Shown here: positions 25,099 to 35,732 of the stretch, piece after piece
How positions within the stretch are numbered: the first letter of the stretch is position 1
How the letters are laid out: every line of letters begins with the position of its first letter
DNA from: Parabacteroides distasonis
GTDB lineage: Bacteria > Bacteroidota > Bacteroidia > Bacteroidales > Tannerellaceae
Direction of reading: 5' to 3'
Length of the DNA stretch: 64,000 bases
NCBI RefSeq assembly: GCF_004793765.1
Contig: NZ_SRYM01000005.1
Location: forward strand, 61,662 to 125,661
Notes under the pieces: model-generated
What the model was told of the DNA's origin: nothing
Databases searched by the model: none
What the model saw: the letters and a program-made list of their open reading frames with translations, nothing else
Program-made: the position numbers and the translations under genes

Positions 25099-25479
25099 TT
25101 ACTTTGCACCTCCTTGTTTTGCTTCAATACTTAAAGTCGCATGAGGCACAGCACGTAACCTTTCTTTCGGGATTAATTTACCAGTCTCCCGGCAAATACC
25201 ATAGGTCTTATTCTCGATACGGATCAAAGCGGCCTGTAAATTCTGGATGAATTTCATCTGGCGTTGCGCCAAACGCCCCGCCTCTTCTTTCGATAACGTA
25301 GAAGCTCCTTCCTCCAGCACCTTGAATGTAGGAGACGTATCAGACACATCATTACCATCGGAATTCGTAACCCCGGATCGCAAAAGATCATAATCCCTCT
25401 TAGCGACTTCCAGTTTCTCTAATATAATAGCGCGAAACTCCTCGAGCTCAGCGTCTGAATATCTTGTCTTCTCTGCCAT
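25099..25479 (-). CDS. DksA/TraR-family protein with degenerate zinc finger
   Basis: 126 residues: an N-terminal coiled coil (DAELEEFRAIILEKLEVAKRDYDLL) and C-terminal DksA fold (RIENKTYGICRETGKLIPKERLRAVPHATL). The four-Cys zinc site is reduced to one Cys; the other positions are Thr, Pro and His, as in other Bacteroidetes members of this family from recall. It probably binds RNA polymerase through the secondary channel, as DksA does, but without zinc. The DxxDxA tip motif is not obvious. First gene of the operon with lspA and the DUF4296 lipoprotein gene; its stop abuts the lspA start. A promoter box lies at 25576-25583. Confidence 0.9.
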   Translation of the reverse strand: MAEKTRYSDAELEEFRAIILEKLEVAKRDYDLLRSGVTNSDGNDVSDTSPTFKVLEEGASTLSKEEAGRLAQRQMKFIQNLQAALIRIENKTYGICRETGKLIPKERLRAVPHATLSIEAKQGGAK

Positions 25480-25575
25480 AATTCTAAAAAAATTTTGGGT
25501 TCAACAATTGTTCAAATATCAATCAAAAAAAGAATTAAGAATGAATATAAAATCATAGTATTTCTTCTTTGCATG

Positions 25576-25583
25576 CAAAGATA
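25576..25583 (-). promoter_or_regulatory. -7 promoter box of the dksA-like/lspA operon
   Basis: Minus-strand TATCTTTG, 96 bp before the DksA-like start. It lies between ileS and the operon, so the operon can be expressed independently of ileS. Confidence 0.55.
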
Positions 25584-25646
25584 ATATAATTATCGATTTT
25601 CCTATATTTCATTCCTAATTCTTCCGCAACAAATGCTATTCCATTT

Positions 25647-28600
25647 TTAAGCTTTCTCAATCTTTACGGACAGTTTAAAGTCCTCGAAATCGAGTTCCGT
25701 GGCATCGCTAATCGCATTATCCATGATTTCGATCGATTCCGCCAATACTTGGTTAGCGATATAATCCTTATAATCATGGATCGCCTCATCCATCTCCTCG
25801 CAAGAAAGCATAAATACATGTATCTTATCCGTTATATCGAAACCGCTGCTCTTACGCAAGTTCTGGATACGATTCACCAATTCACGGGCCAAACCCTCTT
25901 TACGCAAGTCCTTGGTTACGGTAATATCCAAAGCGACTGTCAAGCGACCTTCATTAGCAACCAACCAACCCGGGATATCCTCAGAGATGATCTCTACATC
26001 CGTACGCTCTAAAACAGCCTCCTGTCCATCTACAGTCAAGGTAAACGTCCCAGCTTTCTCGAAAGCGTTGATATCCTCTTGGCTCATCGTTTGGATCGTG
26101 GCGGCCAACGCCTTCATGATCTTTCCGTAGCGCGGACCCAACTTCTTAAAGTCCGGTTTGATCTTTTTCACCAAGATACCTGCCGTATTATCCACAAACT
26201 TCAGCTCCTTCACGTTCACCTCGTTCAAGATCAGGTTCTTCACGGCTTCGATACTCTCTTGTTGATGAGCGTCTACGACCGGAACCATTATAGTCTGTAA
26301 CGGCTGGCGAACCTTGATATTCACCTTACGGCGAAGAGCCAATACCATAGAAGAAACATCCTGAGCCATTTGCATACGCTCTTCCAGATTCTTGTCGATC
26401 TTAGACTCGTCGTAAACCGGGAAATCGGACAAATGTACAGACTCAACGTTCTCACGCCCCGTAACAGCGATCAAATCCAAGAATAGCTGATCGGCATAGA
26501 ACGGAGCGATCGGAGCCATCAACTTAGCCACTGTTTCCAAGCAAGTATATAAAGTCTGGTAAGCAGACAACTTATCCTCTGTCATGCCACCACCCCAGAA
26601 ACGACGACGGTTCAAGCGCACATACCAGTTACTCAAGTTATCATTTACGAAATCCGAGATAGCACGTCCAGCGCGAGTCGGCTCATAAGCCTCTAAGTAG
26701 TCATCCACATCCTTCACCAAACTGTTCAACAAAGAAAGGATCCAACGATCGATCTCCGGACGCTTACTCCATTCCACATCCGGATCGGAGTAATCGAAGC
26801 CATCCACGTTCGCATACAATGCGAAGAATGAATATGTATTATATAATGTACCGAAGAACTTACGGCGAACTTCCTCGACACCATCGATATCAAACTTAAT
26901 ATTATCCCATGGTGAAGCGTTCGTGATCATGTACCAACGCAACGGATCGGAACCATATTTCTCGATCGTAGAGAATGGATCTACGGCGTTACCCAAACGC
27001 TTGGACATCTTGTTTCCGTTCTTATCCAATACCAAACCGTTAGACACGACAGCCTTGTAAGCCACACTATCAAAGATCATGGTGCCCAGAGCGTGCAAGG
27101 TAAAGAACCAACCGCGTGTCTGGTCAACACCCTCAGCGATAAAGTCCGCCGGATAGATCTGACGATTATCGAACTCCTTCAAGTTCTCGAACGGATAGTG
27201 GATTTGGGCATAAGGCATAGCACCGGAATCAAACCATACGTCGATCAAGTCCGTCTCACGCTTCATCGGCTTGCCGGAAGCGGAAACCAAGATAATATCA
27301 TCTACATACGGACGGTGCAAATCGATCTTCTCGTAGTTCTCCTTCGTATAATCACCCGGAGCGAAATCCTTGTAAGGGTTAGACTCCATAAAGCCGGCCT
27401 TCACGGATTTCTCGATCTCACCAAACAACTCTACCACAGAACCAATGCACTTCTCCTCGCTACCGTCTTCCGTACGCCAGATAGGTAACGGAGTACCCCA
27501 ATAACGACTACGACTCAAGTTCCAGTCTTGCAAGTTCTCCAGCCATTTGCCGAAACGTCCCGTACCCGTGCTCTGCGGTTTCCAGTTGATCGTATTGTTC
27601 AACTCGATCATGCGCTCACGGCAAGCGGTCGTACGAATAAACCAACTATCCAACGGATAATACAATACCGGTTTATCAGTACGCCAGCAATGCGGGTAAT
27701 TATGGACATGCTTCTCGATCTTGAACACCCGGTTCTGGGCCTTCAGCATCATACAGATCTCAATATCCAAAGTCTCATCTTTATCCGTCTTCGTATCATC
27801 GTAGGCGTTCTTCACGAATTTACCTTGCCATGGATCATAATCAGAGGCGTTCATACAATTTTGCACAAACTCCGGAGCCAAGTCTTCCAGCTTATAGAAC
27901 TTACCAGTCATATCCACCATAGGGCGCATATTTCCATCCTTATCCTGCATCATCAAAGGAGGGACCCCGAATGTTTTCGCCACACGGTTATCGTCCGCAC
28001 CAAACGTTGGCGCAATATGTACGATACCCGTACCATCCTCTGTCGTAACGAAATCACCCGTGATCACACGGAAAGCACCTTCACCCGGATTTACCCATGG
28101 GATCAATTGCTCATACTTCATACCGGCCAACTCGGAACCCTTCCACTCACCTACTACGCTGAAAGGAACCAGCTTATCACCCGGCTTGTAATCAGACAAA
28201 GAAAGCTCCGCTGCTTTCGGATTGAAATAAGCAGACAATAAATCTTTCGCTATAACAGCAGTCATCGGGATACCCGTGTAAGGATTATAAGTCTGTACAG
28301 CCAGATAAGTAATATTCGGGCCTACGCAAAGCGCCGTATTGGAAGGCAACGTCCAAGGAGTCGTTGTCCATGCCAAGAAATAAGGATCGCCGAATTGTGC
28401 CATCTCCGGTTTCGGGTCCAATATATGGAACTGTGCCGTACAAGTCGTATCCTTCACGTCACGGTAGCAACCCGGTTGGTTCAACTCGTGCGTGCTCAAG
28501 CCCGTACCCGCGGCGGGAGAATACGGTTGGATCGTATAGCCTTTATATAAAAGACCTTTCTTATAAAGTTCTTTCAATAAATACCACAAGGTCTCGATAT

Positions 28601-29069
28601 AGCGGTTATCATACGTGATATACGGATTCTCCATATCCACCCAATAACCCATCTTCTGCGTCAGATCCTCCCACTCTTTCGTGAACTTCATCACGTCTTT
28701 ACGGCAAGCCGCATTATATTCAGCGACAGAAATCTTCTTACCGATATCTTCTTTCGTGATGCCCAAAGCCTTCTCCACGCCTAACTCGACAGGCAGACCG
28801 TGTGTATCCCAACCCGCCTTACGATTCACCAAGAATCCCTTCATGGTTTTATAGCGGCAGAAAATATCCTTAATCGAACGGGCGATAACATGGTGAATAC
28901 CCGGCATACCGTTTGCGGATGGAGGACCCTCGTAGAATACGAATGTAGGATGTCCCTCTCTCGTTTCAAGACTCTTATGGAAGATGTCTCCATCCTTCCA
29001 TTTCTTCAGCACCTCTTTATTTACGTTCGACAAGTCAAACTTAGAATATTCGGTAAATTTCTTACTCAT
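25647..29069 (-). CDS. ileS: Isoleucyl-tRNA synthetase (long form)
   Basis: 1140 residues. Class I synthetase with the HIGH-type motif in SANGMPGIHHVIARS (about residue 50-64) and KMSKR in NGNKMSKRLGN (about residue 690). The editing domain (CP1) is in the first half, with the TWTTTPWTLPSNTAL pattern present as AWTTTPWTLPSN. The anticodon-binding and C-terminal parts follow. The length and the lack of the bacterial C-terminal Cys4 zinc motif suggest the eukaryote-like type 2 IleRS, which tends to tolerate mupirocin; this last point is inference from the family. Monocistronic with its own promoter at 29107-29137. Confidence 0.98.
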   Translation of the reverse strand: MSKKFTEYSKFDLSNVNKEVLKKWKDGDIFHKSLETREGHPTFVFYEGPPSANGMPGIHHVIARSIKDIFCRYKTMKGFLVNRKAGWDTHGLPVELGVEKALGITKEDIGKKISVAEYNAACRKDVMKFTKEWEDLTQKMGYWVDMENPYITYDNRYIETLWYLLKELYKKGLLYKGYTIQPYSPAAGTGLSTHELNQPGCYRDVKDTTCTAQFHILDPKPEMAQFGDPYFLAWTTTPWTLPSNTALCVGPNITYLAVQTYNPYTGIPMTAVIAKDLLSAYFNPKAAELSLSDYKPGDKLVPFSVVGEWKGSELAGMKYEQLIPWVNPGEGAFRVITGDFVTTEDGTGIVHIAPTFGADDNRVAKTFGVPPLMMQDKDGNMRPMVDMTGKFYKLEDLAPEFVQNCMNASDYDPWQGKFVKNAYDDTKTDKDETLDIEICMMLKAQNRVFKIEKHVHNYPHCWRTDKPVLYYPLDSWFIRTTACRERMIELNNTINWKPQSTGTGRFGKWLENLQDWNLSRSRYWGTPLPIWRTEDGSEEKCIGSVVELFGEIEKSVKAGFMESNPYKDFAPGDYTKENYEKIDLHRPYVDDIILVSASGKPMKRETDLIDVWFDSGAMPYAQIHYPFENLKEFDNRQIYPADFIAEGVDQTRGWFFTLHALGTMIFDSVAYKAVVSNGLVLDKNGNKMSKRLGNAVDPFSTIEKYGSDPLRWYMITNASPWDNIKFDIDGVEEVRRKFFGTLYNTYSFFALYANVDGFDYSDPDVEWSKRPEIDRWILSLLNSLVKDVDDYLEAYEPTRAGRAISDFVNDNLSNWYVRLNRRRFWGGGMTEDKLSAYQTLYTCLETVAKLMAPIAPFYADQLFLDLIAVTGRENVESVHLSDFPVYDESKIDKNLEERMQMAQDVSSMVLALRRKVNIKVRQPLQTIMVPVVDAHQQESIEAVKNLILNEVNVKELKFVDNTAGILVKKIKPDFKKLGPRYGKIMKALAATIQTMSQEDINAFEKAGTFTLTVDGQEAVLERTDVEIISEDIPGWLVANEGRLTVALDITVTKDLRKEGLARELVNRIQNLRKSSGFDITDKIHVFMLSCEEMDEAIHDYKDYIANQVLAESIEIMDNAISDATELDFEDFKLSVKIEKA

Positions 29070-29106
29070 ATCGCGATGTATTTATCTTGCTTCTAAAAAA
29101 TTGCCG

Positions 29107-29137
29107 CAAAGTTAGTGATTTCTTTCGAATTAGGCAA
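29107..29137 (-). promoter_or_regulatory. Promoter of ileS
   Basis: Minus strand: TTG (29135-29137), 20 nt, TAACTTTG (29107-29114), 37 bp before the ileS start. Fits the -33/-7 pattern. Confidence 0.6.
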
Positions 29138-29185
29138 TATGGAATTTTCATTAAAGGAAACGCTGGTTTCCTCTGTATGAAACAA

Positions 29186-30235
29186 TCATTTCCCTTCCAA
29201 AGCGATCAATAAGGCGATCACCTCCGAATAATTAGCGGTTCCGGCAGGTATCTTATTACTTTTCAAGAAAAGATTATAAACCATGTCTTGCGCCTCACCG
29301 ATCAACGGGTTGTATAGGGATTGCCAATAGGCGACCTTCTCGTTATACAAGTCTTTGATCTCGGGGCGTAATCTTTTCTTCCATGCCTCAAAAGCGTCCT
29401 TATCCAAAGCCACATACGCATTGCTCAACACATAAGGCAACAAAGAGAAGTAGCCTGAGAACCGGATTTCCGGTACAGAAGATCCCGTACAGATTAAATA
29501 ACCGTATAGATTAGCCTCGGCCTCGTTGGATATACCAAGCACATGGGCCATCTCATGGGCATAGGTGGCGGGGTATTGCACGGGTAAGAGCTGGCTGTTC
29601 AAATTGAACTCCGTGAAAAACGGCCCCATATACCCCATCACCCCAACTCCACTCATCAACCGGGAAAACAGCATCGTTTTAGGATGAAGATAGGTTCCGG
29701 GAGTGGTAAGGCCGAAACGAGCCGGCAATTCCCGATACCTTTCCAGCACCGTTTCTTTCACAACCTCACGATCGATCGTCTCTATCAGGACCCATGAGGC
29801 ATTCAAGGAATCAGTGTAAGCCTCCAAGAAAGACAGGAAACGTTCCGAGGAAAAGGGTACATAAGTTGTTTGCGTACGAGTGAAAAAATCTTCCCGGAAA
29901 TAATTCAATCCCCAAGCGATATAAAACCAGACATACACCCAAGCCAAATATTCCACGATATGCCTGAACGCCCTCCCGAGCCTCCGTTTCTTTATAATCA
30001 CAAAAGACAGATACCCTAATAAACCGGCGATGCTACCATAAATAAAACAATCCCCTACTGAAAAAGGGAACAAGCAGGAGAAACGAGATAACATACTCGA
30101 TACCCATGAATAAATCGAACGGGAATACCATTCGCCTAATCCGGGATTCCCCATCACGATCCATACAAAGGAAAGAAGGATCAGCAATATAATCCAACGA
30201 ACACGTATCTTTTTTAAATATTCAAGCTTTACCAT
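29186..30235 (-). CDS. DUF3810 membrane protein with metalloprotease-like motif
   Basis: 349 residues. Membrane segments near the N-terminus (WIILLILLSFVWIVMG, then YGSIAGLLGYLSFVII and EYLAWVYVWFYIAWGLNYF) precede a soluble domain. In it, TYAHEMAHVLGISNEAEANLYGYL (about residues 225-250) has an HExxH-type zinc-binding motif with a downstream Glu. This is the DUF3810 family, which is found in Bacteroidetes and Firmicutes and has no assigned substrate. Probably inner-membrane with a peptidase-like domain outside or inside the membrane. Monocistronic with a -7 box 7 bp upstream. Confidence 0.9.
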   Translation of the reverse strand: MVKLEYLKKIRVRWIILLILLSFVWIVMGNPGLGEWYSRSIYSWVSSMLSRFSCLFPFSVGDCFIYGSIAGLLGYLSFVIIKKRRLGRAFRHIVEYLAWVYVWFYIAWGLNYFREDFFTRTQTTYVPFSSERFLSFLEAYTDSLNASWVLIETIDREVVKETVLERYRELPARFGLTTPGTYLHPKTMLFSRLMSGVGVMGYMGPFFTEFNLNSQLLPVQYPATYAHEMAHVLGISNEAEANLYGYLICTGSSVPEIRFSGYFSLLPYVLSNAYVALDKDAFEAWKKRLRPEIKDLYNEKVAYWQSLYNPLIGEAQDMVYNLFLKSNKIPAGTANYSEVIALLIALEGK

Positions 30236-30242
30236 AGGGAGG

Positions 30243-30250
30243 CAAAGATA
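30243..30250 (-). promoter_or_regulatory. -7 promoter box of the DUF3810 gene
   Basis: Minus-strand TATCTTTG only 8 bp before the start codon at 30235, implying a very short leader or a slightly later start codon. Confidence 0.45.
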
Positions 30251-30433
30251 TCATATACTTTTTAGCCCACGTTGTTTTAGGATAAATAAATTATCCAATT
30301 GCAGTTTATTTTAGTGTATATGTACAAACCCATATAGCTATAAAATTACCAGTCTTATTTGCAGATATGGAATAAATTCACGAATATTGCATAAAGAAAA
30401 TAGATATTGTTAATCTTAAAGAAAGGAAATAGC

Positions 30434-31990
30434 ATGAAAAGGAATTTATTATTGCTCGGAATCTGTCTTTTGGGCGTATCGTTCGTTGGAGAGGCCTTTG
30501 GACAGAAGAAAAAACCGCGTATCGGTATTGCCGGTATACAGATAGAAAACAGCGTGTTCGTCCCGAATAGGCAGCCGCTCGTAGGACACCCCGTAAGAAT
30601 GCCAGACTATCTCAGCCCAGACTCCGCAATGGGACAGGCGGCCACTTGGCTTCCCACGCAGATTGGCTATGGCGGTGGAAGAGGCCCCGTGACAAAAGAA
30701 TCGTACGACGCGTTTGTGGAAAAAACATTGGAGATGATCAAGGCCAATATGCCATATGACGCCTTCTGGTTTTATAACCACGGAGCTTGTAGCGTGGAAG
30801 GCGTAGCCGATCCCGAGGGCGAATTCATGGAGAAGGTGCGTAGCTTGATCGGAAACGATGTCTTGACTACCACCACGATGGACCTTCACGGAAATACGTC
30901 TTGGTTGGTAGCTCTCAACTCCGATTTGATTACGACTTATCGTCAAGCACCGCATGCGGATTCTCGCGAATCGCATCGGCGAGGGGTCGTCAATTTGTTG
31001 GAACGTCTTGAGTCGGGGAAAGGACGTCCGGCATACAAGGCATGGGTTGCTGTTCCTGTCCTAGTATCCGGCGAATGGTCGAGTACCCGCGTCGAGCCTG
31101 CGAAATCGCTGTACGCATTGGTTCCCGAGGTTGAAGCCATGCCCGGAGTGATAGACGCAGGGATCTGGATCGGTTATGTTTGGGGAGACAACCCACGGAA
31201 CCAAGGAACCGTGATGGTTTACGGTGACGATGAGGAACAGGTTAAAGCCGGGGCGAAGAAACTCGCCCAGAAATTCTGGGATGTCCGTAAGCAGTTCTCG
31301 CTGGAAGCTCCGGGATATTCGCTCGAGAAATGTATCGATTTGGCAGTAGCAAGCAAAAAGAAGCCTTTCTTTATCAGTGATATGGGAGATAATCCCGGCG
31401 GAGGCGGCTCAGGCGAGGTCACTTGGACTTTGGCGAGACTCTTGAAGCGTCCGGAATTCCAGACTGATAAGGGAAAGAGCGTTCTTTATTGCTCCATCCC
31501 GGGAGAAGAAGTGGTTAAGCAGGCACGTAAGGTCGGCGTAGGCGGACACGTAGAAGGCATGGTAGGTGCCATGGTCGATAATTCCTACGAAGGTCCCGTG
31601 AAATTGTCGGGTACCGTGGTTTATGTCAGCCCGGAAGAAGACAAGAACGCAGAATCATGGAGACGGAAAAGGGATATCGCTATCGTAAAGACCGGAAGCG
31701 TTTATGTGGTAGTAGGCACATCGTCTCCCACTCCAAACCTAGAGGGTTCAGGAATCGATCCGAAGGAAATGGATATCGTAATGGTTAAACAAGGTTACCT
31801 TGTAACCCAATGGTACAATATACAAGCGGATTGGGTGATGGCTTTTACACGAGGAGGTGTGGATCAGGACTTCAAGAAGCTTCCCTATAAGAATATCGTG
31901 AGACCGATGTTCCCGATCGATCCAGACATGGCTGATCCGGAATTGAACGTTATCATGGTTCCTTCCGCCAAGCATTACTATGGCAGATAG
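30434..31990 (+). CDS. M81 family (MlrC-like) metallopeptidase, secreted
   Basis: 518 residues from the ATG at 30434. The signal peptide MKRNLLLLGICLLGVSFVGEAFGQ suits Sec export, whereas MlrC homologues elsewhere are usually cytoplasmic. The M81 N-terminal domain contains RIGIAGIQIENSVFVPNRQP, FWFYNHGACSVEGVADPEGEF and TTTTMDLHGNTSWLVALNSDLITTYRQAPHAD, with Asp/His residues expected at the zinc site. The DUF1485-type C-terminal domain has FISDMGDNPGGGGSGEVTW. MlrC opens linear microcystin and related peptides, but most homologues have unknown substrates. Alone on the plus strand, convergent with metH. Confidence 0.9.
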   Translation: MKRNLLLLGICLLGVSFVGEAFGQKKKPRIGIAGIQIENSVFVPNRQPLVGHPVRMPDYLSPDSAMGQAATWLPTQIGYGGGRGPVTKESYDAFVEKTLEMIKANMPYDAFWFYNHGACSVEGVADPEGEFMEKVRSLIGNDVLTTTTMDLHGNTSWLVALNSDLITTYRQAPHADSRESHRRGVVNLLERLESGKGRPAYKAWVAVPVLVSGEWSSTRVEPAKSLYALVPEVEAMPGVIDAGIWIGYVWGDNPRNQGTVMVYGDDEEQVKAGAKKLAQKFWDVRKQFSLEAPGYSLEKCIDLAVASKKKPFFISDMGDNPGGGGSGEVTWTLARLLKRPEFQTDKGKSVLYCSIPGEEVVKQARKVGVGGHVEGMVGAMVDNSYEGPVKLSGTVVYVSPEEDKNAESWRRKRDIAIVKTGSVYVVVGTSSPTPNLEGSGIDPKEMDIVMVKQGYLVTQWYNIQADWVMAFTRGGVDQDFKKLPYKNIVRPMFPIDPDMADPELNVIMVPSAKHYYGR

Positions 31991-32008
31991 ATCGTATTGA
32001 TTGTTTTT

Positions 32009-32100
32009 TACTGCAATACCTATGCAGTGTTACTGCAATAGGTGTTGCAGTATTACTGCACTGGCGTTGCAGCATCACTGCAACCCGGGTTGCAGTGATG
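32009..32100. repeat. Array of four covarying hairpins between convergent genes
   Basis: Four adjacent units of about 23 bp, each a small hairpin: ACTGCAATACCTATGCAGT, ACTGCAATAGGTGTTGCAGT, CTGCACTGGCGTTGCAG and CACTGCAACCCGGGTTGCAGTG. A related five-unit array lies at 49293-49405, where stems switch to ACCGC/GCGGT with compensatory changes. It lies between the M81 gene (ends 31990) and metH (ends 32109) and may act as a bidirectional terminator or 3' end stabiliser. Confidence 0.8.
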
Positions 32101-32108
32101 TTAATAAA

Positions 32109-35100
32109 TTATCCTATATTCTTACTCAACAACTTTCGGGCTTGTTCCTCCGTTAAATTCCGGCGGCTCGCATAATCTCTCATCTGCTCCTCATCGATAG
32201 AACCGATCATGAAATATTGAGAAGAGGGATGGGCAATATAAATCCCACTAACCGAAGCTGTAGGATACATGGCACCATTCTCGGTTAACGAAACACCAAT
32301 TCGCGACATATCGAGCAATCCATCCAATGTGAAATTCAATAATTGATCCGGTAGAGAAGGGTAACCGATAGCCGGACGGATTCCTTGGTATTTCACCTTG
32401 TAAAGATCCGGGATAGACAAGGATTCGTCTTTAGCATATCCCCAATATTCTTTACGTACTTTCTCATGAAGATATTCGGCTGTAGCTTCCGCTAGGCGAT
32501 CGGTCAAGGTTTGCAGCAACATTGAATTATAGGTATCGCCTTCTCGCTCGAATTCATCCTTCAATTCATCCGCACCGGCTCCTGCCGTAACCACAAAGGC
32601 TCCCACATAGTCGGTCCGTCCTTCAGAAACCGGCAATACATAATCGGAAAGACATTTGTAGATACTTTCCTCCTTTTTCGCTTGCTGCCGTAATAAAGGA
32701 AGAACAGTATTTCCCATCCGGATCGTATCCCCTTCGCTATTCGCTGGGAAAAATCCGTAAATCGCTTTACAATACTCAACCTTCCTTGCGACCAAACGGT
32801 CTAAAAGCCGGACAGCGTCCTTATGCAATTGCATCGCCTCGGCGGCTTTCGCACGATCCTTTTCCCCATTCAATTTCCATGCGCTAAAAAAGAAGGTCCA
32901 GTGGATATAAGGAATCACTTCTTCCAAGGGGATATAAGGGATAACATGTACCCCCATCCGGGCCGGAACAACCGGTGTATACCCGGTCCAATCTATTTCA
33001 ATCGGATGCTGACGAGCCTCTGAAAGAGAAACCAAGGTCTCTTTCTTCTGCCCTAAAGAGGCACGCAAGGCTTCTTGTTCTTGTTCCAACTCACTGATAT
33101 AAGCATCACGAGTATCCAGATTCAATAGTTTGGCGGCGATCAACGGATTCTGTGAGGCATCCAACACATGGATCACCGGATAATCGTAATGCGGAGCGAT
33201 CTTCACCGCCGTATGCAATTTGGAGGTTGTAGCACCACCCACCATCATAGGAATCGTAAGTCCCGCTTTTTGCATCTCGTCCGCGACATGCGCCATCTCT
33301 TCTAAAGAAGGGGTTATCAAGCCGGATAAGCAAACCAGATCCGGTTTCTCCTCGATCGCTTTCTTTATGATCACATCCGCAGGAACCATTACCCCCAAAT
33401 CAATCACCTCATAATTATTACAAGACAATACGATAGAGACGATATTCTTGCCGATATCATGTACATCCCCTTTTACCGTAGCGAAAATCACCTTACCGGC
33501 CTTTGCGGAACCGGAGGCTTTCTTTTCAGCCTCAATAGCGGGTTGCAAAATAGCCACGGCTTTTTTCATCGTACGTGCGGTCTTCACGACTTGAGGGAGA
33601 AACATCTTTCCGGCACCGAATAACTCGCCGACCTTATTCATTCCGCTCATTAACGGGCCGTCAATTATATCCACGGCATGCGGATAAATCCGCAAGGCTT
33701 CTTGTAAATCATCCTCCAAATAGTCTCCGATCCCTTTGATTAAGGCATGTTCCAAACGCTCCTTCAATGAAAGCTCACGCCAAGCCTCATGCTTCTCCGG
33801 AGTTTCTCCGGAAGTTTGTACATGTAAATTTTGAGCATAAGTAATTAACTCCTCGGCAGCTTCCGGACGGCGTGCCAAGATCACGTCTTCCAACAAGGTA
33901 CGGAACTCCGGCTCTATATCCTCATAAAGTACGGAGGTAGACGGATTCACGATACCCATATCCATCCCCTTCCCAATCGCATGATATAGAAATACGGAAT
34001 GCATAGCCTCGCGTACATGATTGTTCCCTCGGAAAGAGAAAGATAAATTACTTACACCACCACTCACCTTCGCACCCGGCAAGTTCTTCTTGATCCATTC
34101 AACGGCACGGATAAACGCCAGACCATAGCCATTATGTTCCTCCATACCGGTAGCGATCGCCAATACGTTCGGGTCAAAAATAATATCTTGGGGATTGAAA
34201 TCGATCTTCTCGGTCAATAGGCGATAGGCCCGTTCACAAATCTCGATCTTTCTTTCATAGGTATCCGCCTGTCCTTTCTCGTCGAAAGCCATCACGACCG
34301 CAGCCGCACCCAGCCGCTTTATACGGGCGGCATGTTTAAGGAAGACCTCCTCTCCTTCTTTCAAGGAGATGGAATTCACGATGCTCTTTCCTTGCACGCA
34401 CATCAAGCCTTCCTCGATCACTTCCCATTTGGAAGAATCGATCATGACGGGTACACGGGCAATATCCGGTTCGGAGGCGATCAAGTTTAAGAATGTCTTC
34501 ATTTCTTTCACGGCATCCAACATACCATCGTCCATATTGATATCGATCACTTGGGCGCCATCCTCCACTTGCTTACGAGCGATCGTCAACGCTTCCTCAT
34601 AACTGCCTTCTTTTATCAAGCGTAAGAATTTCCGAGAACCGGCCACATTACAACGCTCTCCCACGTTCACGAAATTATTCTCCGGTTTCACCTCCAGCAG
34701 TTCCAAGCCCGACAGCCACAGGCAATCCGGTTTCGGAGCCGGGATATGCGGTTTAACTCCTTTCACCAACTCCGGATACCGGGAGATATGCGCCGGAGTC
34801 GTTCCGCAACAGCCTCCGATAATGTTCACTAATCCCTCTTCCACAAAAGGCTTCACATGTTGGGCCATTTTATCCGGCGTCTCGTCATAGGTACCAAAAC
34901 TATTCGGCAATCCGGCGTTCGGATAAGCGCTGATATAATAGGGGGCATACTTCGCCAACTCTTGTAAATAGGGCTTCATATCCGCCGCTCCGAAAGAGCA
35001 GTTTAAGCCAACCGAAACAATATGTGTATGCTGTATGGAAGCCAAGAAGGCCAATAAAGTCTGTCCGGAAAATGTTCGTCCGCCTTGCGCCGACAAAGTC

Positions 35101-35732
35101 AAAGACAACATGATCGGTAGGTCTTTTCCTTTCTCTTTCAACACGACCTCGGCCGCTTCCAATCCCGCTTTCACGTTCAACGTATCGAATGTAGTCTCGA
35201 AAAGGATGATATCCACCCCGCCGTCAACAAGTCCCTCGACTTGCTCCTTGTAGGCATTATACAAATCTTTATAAGTGACGGCACGATAAGCGGGATCGCT
35301 TACATCCGGACTCATGGAAGCTGTCTTATTGGTAGGACCGATCGATCCGGCCACGAAGATCGTACGATCCGGATGCTCTGCCATATAGGTATCCGCCACT
35401 TCCCTCGACAATCGTCCGGCGGCCAGATTTATCTCACGTACATAGGCCTCCATCGCATAATCTGCCATGGAAATAGCATTCGCGTTAAACGTATTCGTAG
35501 CGAAGATATCCGCTCCCGCATCCAAATACTGACGATGAATAGACTGGATTACATCCGGGCGGGTGATACACAATAAATCATTGTTCCCCTTCAACTGTCC
35601 CGGAAAATCGGCGAAACGTTCGCCTCGGTAATCTTGTTCGTTTAGTTTGAAACTTTGAATCATGGTACCCATACCACCATCCAAGATCAAAATGCGCTCC
35701 TTCAAGAGTCGCAGAAATCGTTCCTTATTCAT
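32109..35732 (-). CDS. metH: Cobalamin-dependent methionine synthase
   Basis: 1207 residues, full length (E. coli 1227). Four modules in order: homocysteine-binding barrel (GGMGTMIQ near the start; zinc-binding Cys in VGLNCSFGA and GGCCGTTP, about residues 245-310); pterin domain ([14 protein letters not shown], about 355); B12 domain with the four-helix cap and [11 protein letters not shown] (Asp-x-His lower ligand, about residue 745); and the AdoMet-binding reactivation domain ([14 protein letters not shown]). It methylates homocysteine using methyl-THF. Its start overlaps the nucleoside-gate gene by 8 nt, so the two are cotranscribed. No cobalamin riboswitch is visible immediately upstream. 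Confidence 0.98.
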   Translation of the reverse strand: MNKERFLRLLKERILILDGGMGTMIQSFKLNEQDYRGERFADFPGQLKGNNDLLCITRPDVIQSIHRQYLDAGADIFATNTFNANAISMADYAMEAYVREINLAAGRLSREVADTYMAEHPDRTIFVAGSIGPTNKTASMSPDVSDPAYRAVTYKDLYNAYKEQVEGLVDGGVDIILFETTFDTLNVKAGLEAAEVVLKEKGKDLPIMLSLTLSAQGGRTFSGQTLLAFLASIQHTHIVSVGLNCSFGAADMKPYLQELAKYAPYYISAYPNAGLPNSFGTYDETPDKMAQHVKPFVEEGLVNIIGGCCGTTPAHISRYPELVKGVKPHIPAPKPDCLWLSGLELLEVKPENNFVNVGERCNVAGSRKFLRLIKEGSYEEALTIARKQVEDGAQVIDINMDDGMLDAVKEMKTFLNLIASEPDIARVPVMIDSSKWEVIEEGLMCVQGKSIVNSISLKEGEEVFLKHAARIKRLGAAAVVMAFDEKGQADTYERKIEICERAYRLLTEKIDFNPQDIIFDPNVLAIATGMEEHNGYGLAFIRAVEWIKKNLPGAKVSGGVSNLSFSFRGNNHVREAMHSVFLYHAIGKGMDMGIVNPSTSVLYEDIEPEFRTLLEDVILARRPEAAEELITYAQNLHVQTSGETPEKHEAWRELSLKERLEHALIKGIGDYLEDDLQEALRIYPHAVDIIDGPLMSGMNKVGELFGAGKMFLPQVVKTARTMKKAVAILQPAIEAEKKASGSAKAGKVIFATVKGDVHDIGKNIVSIVLSCNNYEVIDLGVMVPADVIIKKAIEEKPDLVCLSGLITPSLEEMAHVADEMQKAGLTIPMMVGGATTSKLHTAVKIAPHYDYPVIHVLDASQNPLIAAKLLNLDTRDAYISELEQEQEALRASLGQKKETLVSLSEARQHPIEIDWTGYTPVVPARMGVHVIPYIPLEEVIPYIHWTFFFSAWKLNGEKDRAKAAEAMQLHKDAVRLLDRLVARKVEYCKAIYGFFPANSEGDTIRMGNTVLPLLRQQAKKEESIYKCLSDYVLPVSEGRTDYVGAFVVTAGAGADELKDEFEREGDTYNSMLLQTLTDRLAEATAEYLHEKVRKEYWGYAKDESLSIPDLYKVKYQGIRPAIGYPSLPDQLLNFTLDGLLDMSRIGVSLTENGAMYPTASVSGIYIAHPSSQYFMIGSIDEEQMRDYASRRNLTEEQARKLLSKNIG

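Noticed and set aside
27528..28241. 237-residue plus-strand reading frame
   Set aside because: Antisense to ileS; no signature.
32009..32100. Possible CRISPR array from repeated hairpins
   Set aside because: Units are contiguous palindromes of 19-24 bp with no unique spacers of constant length and no cas genes nearby.
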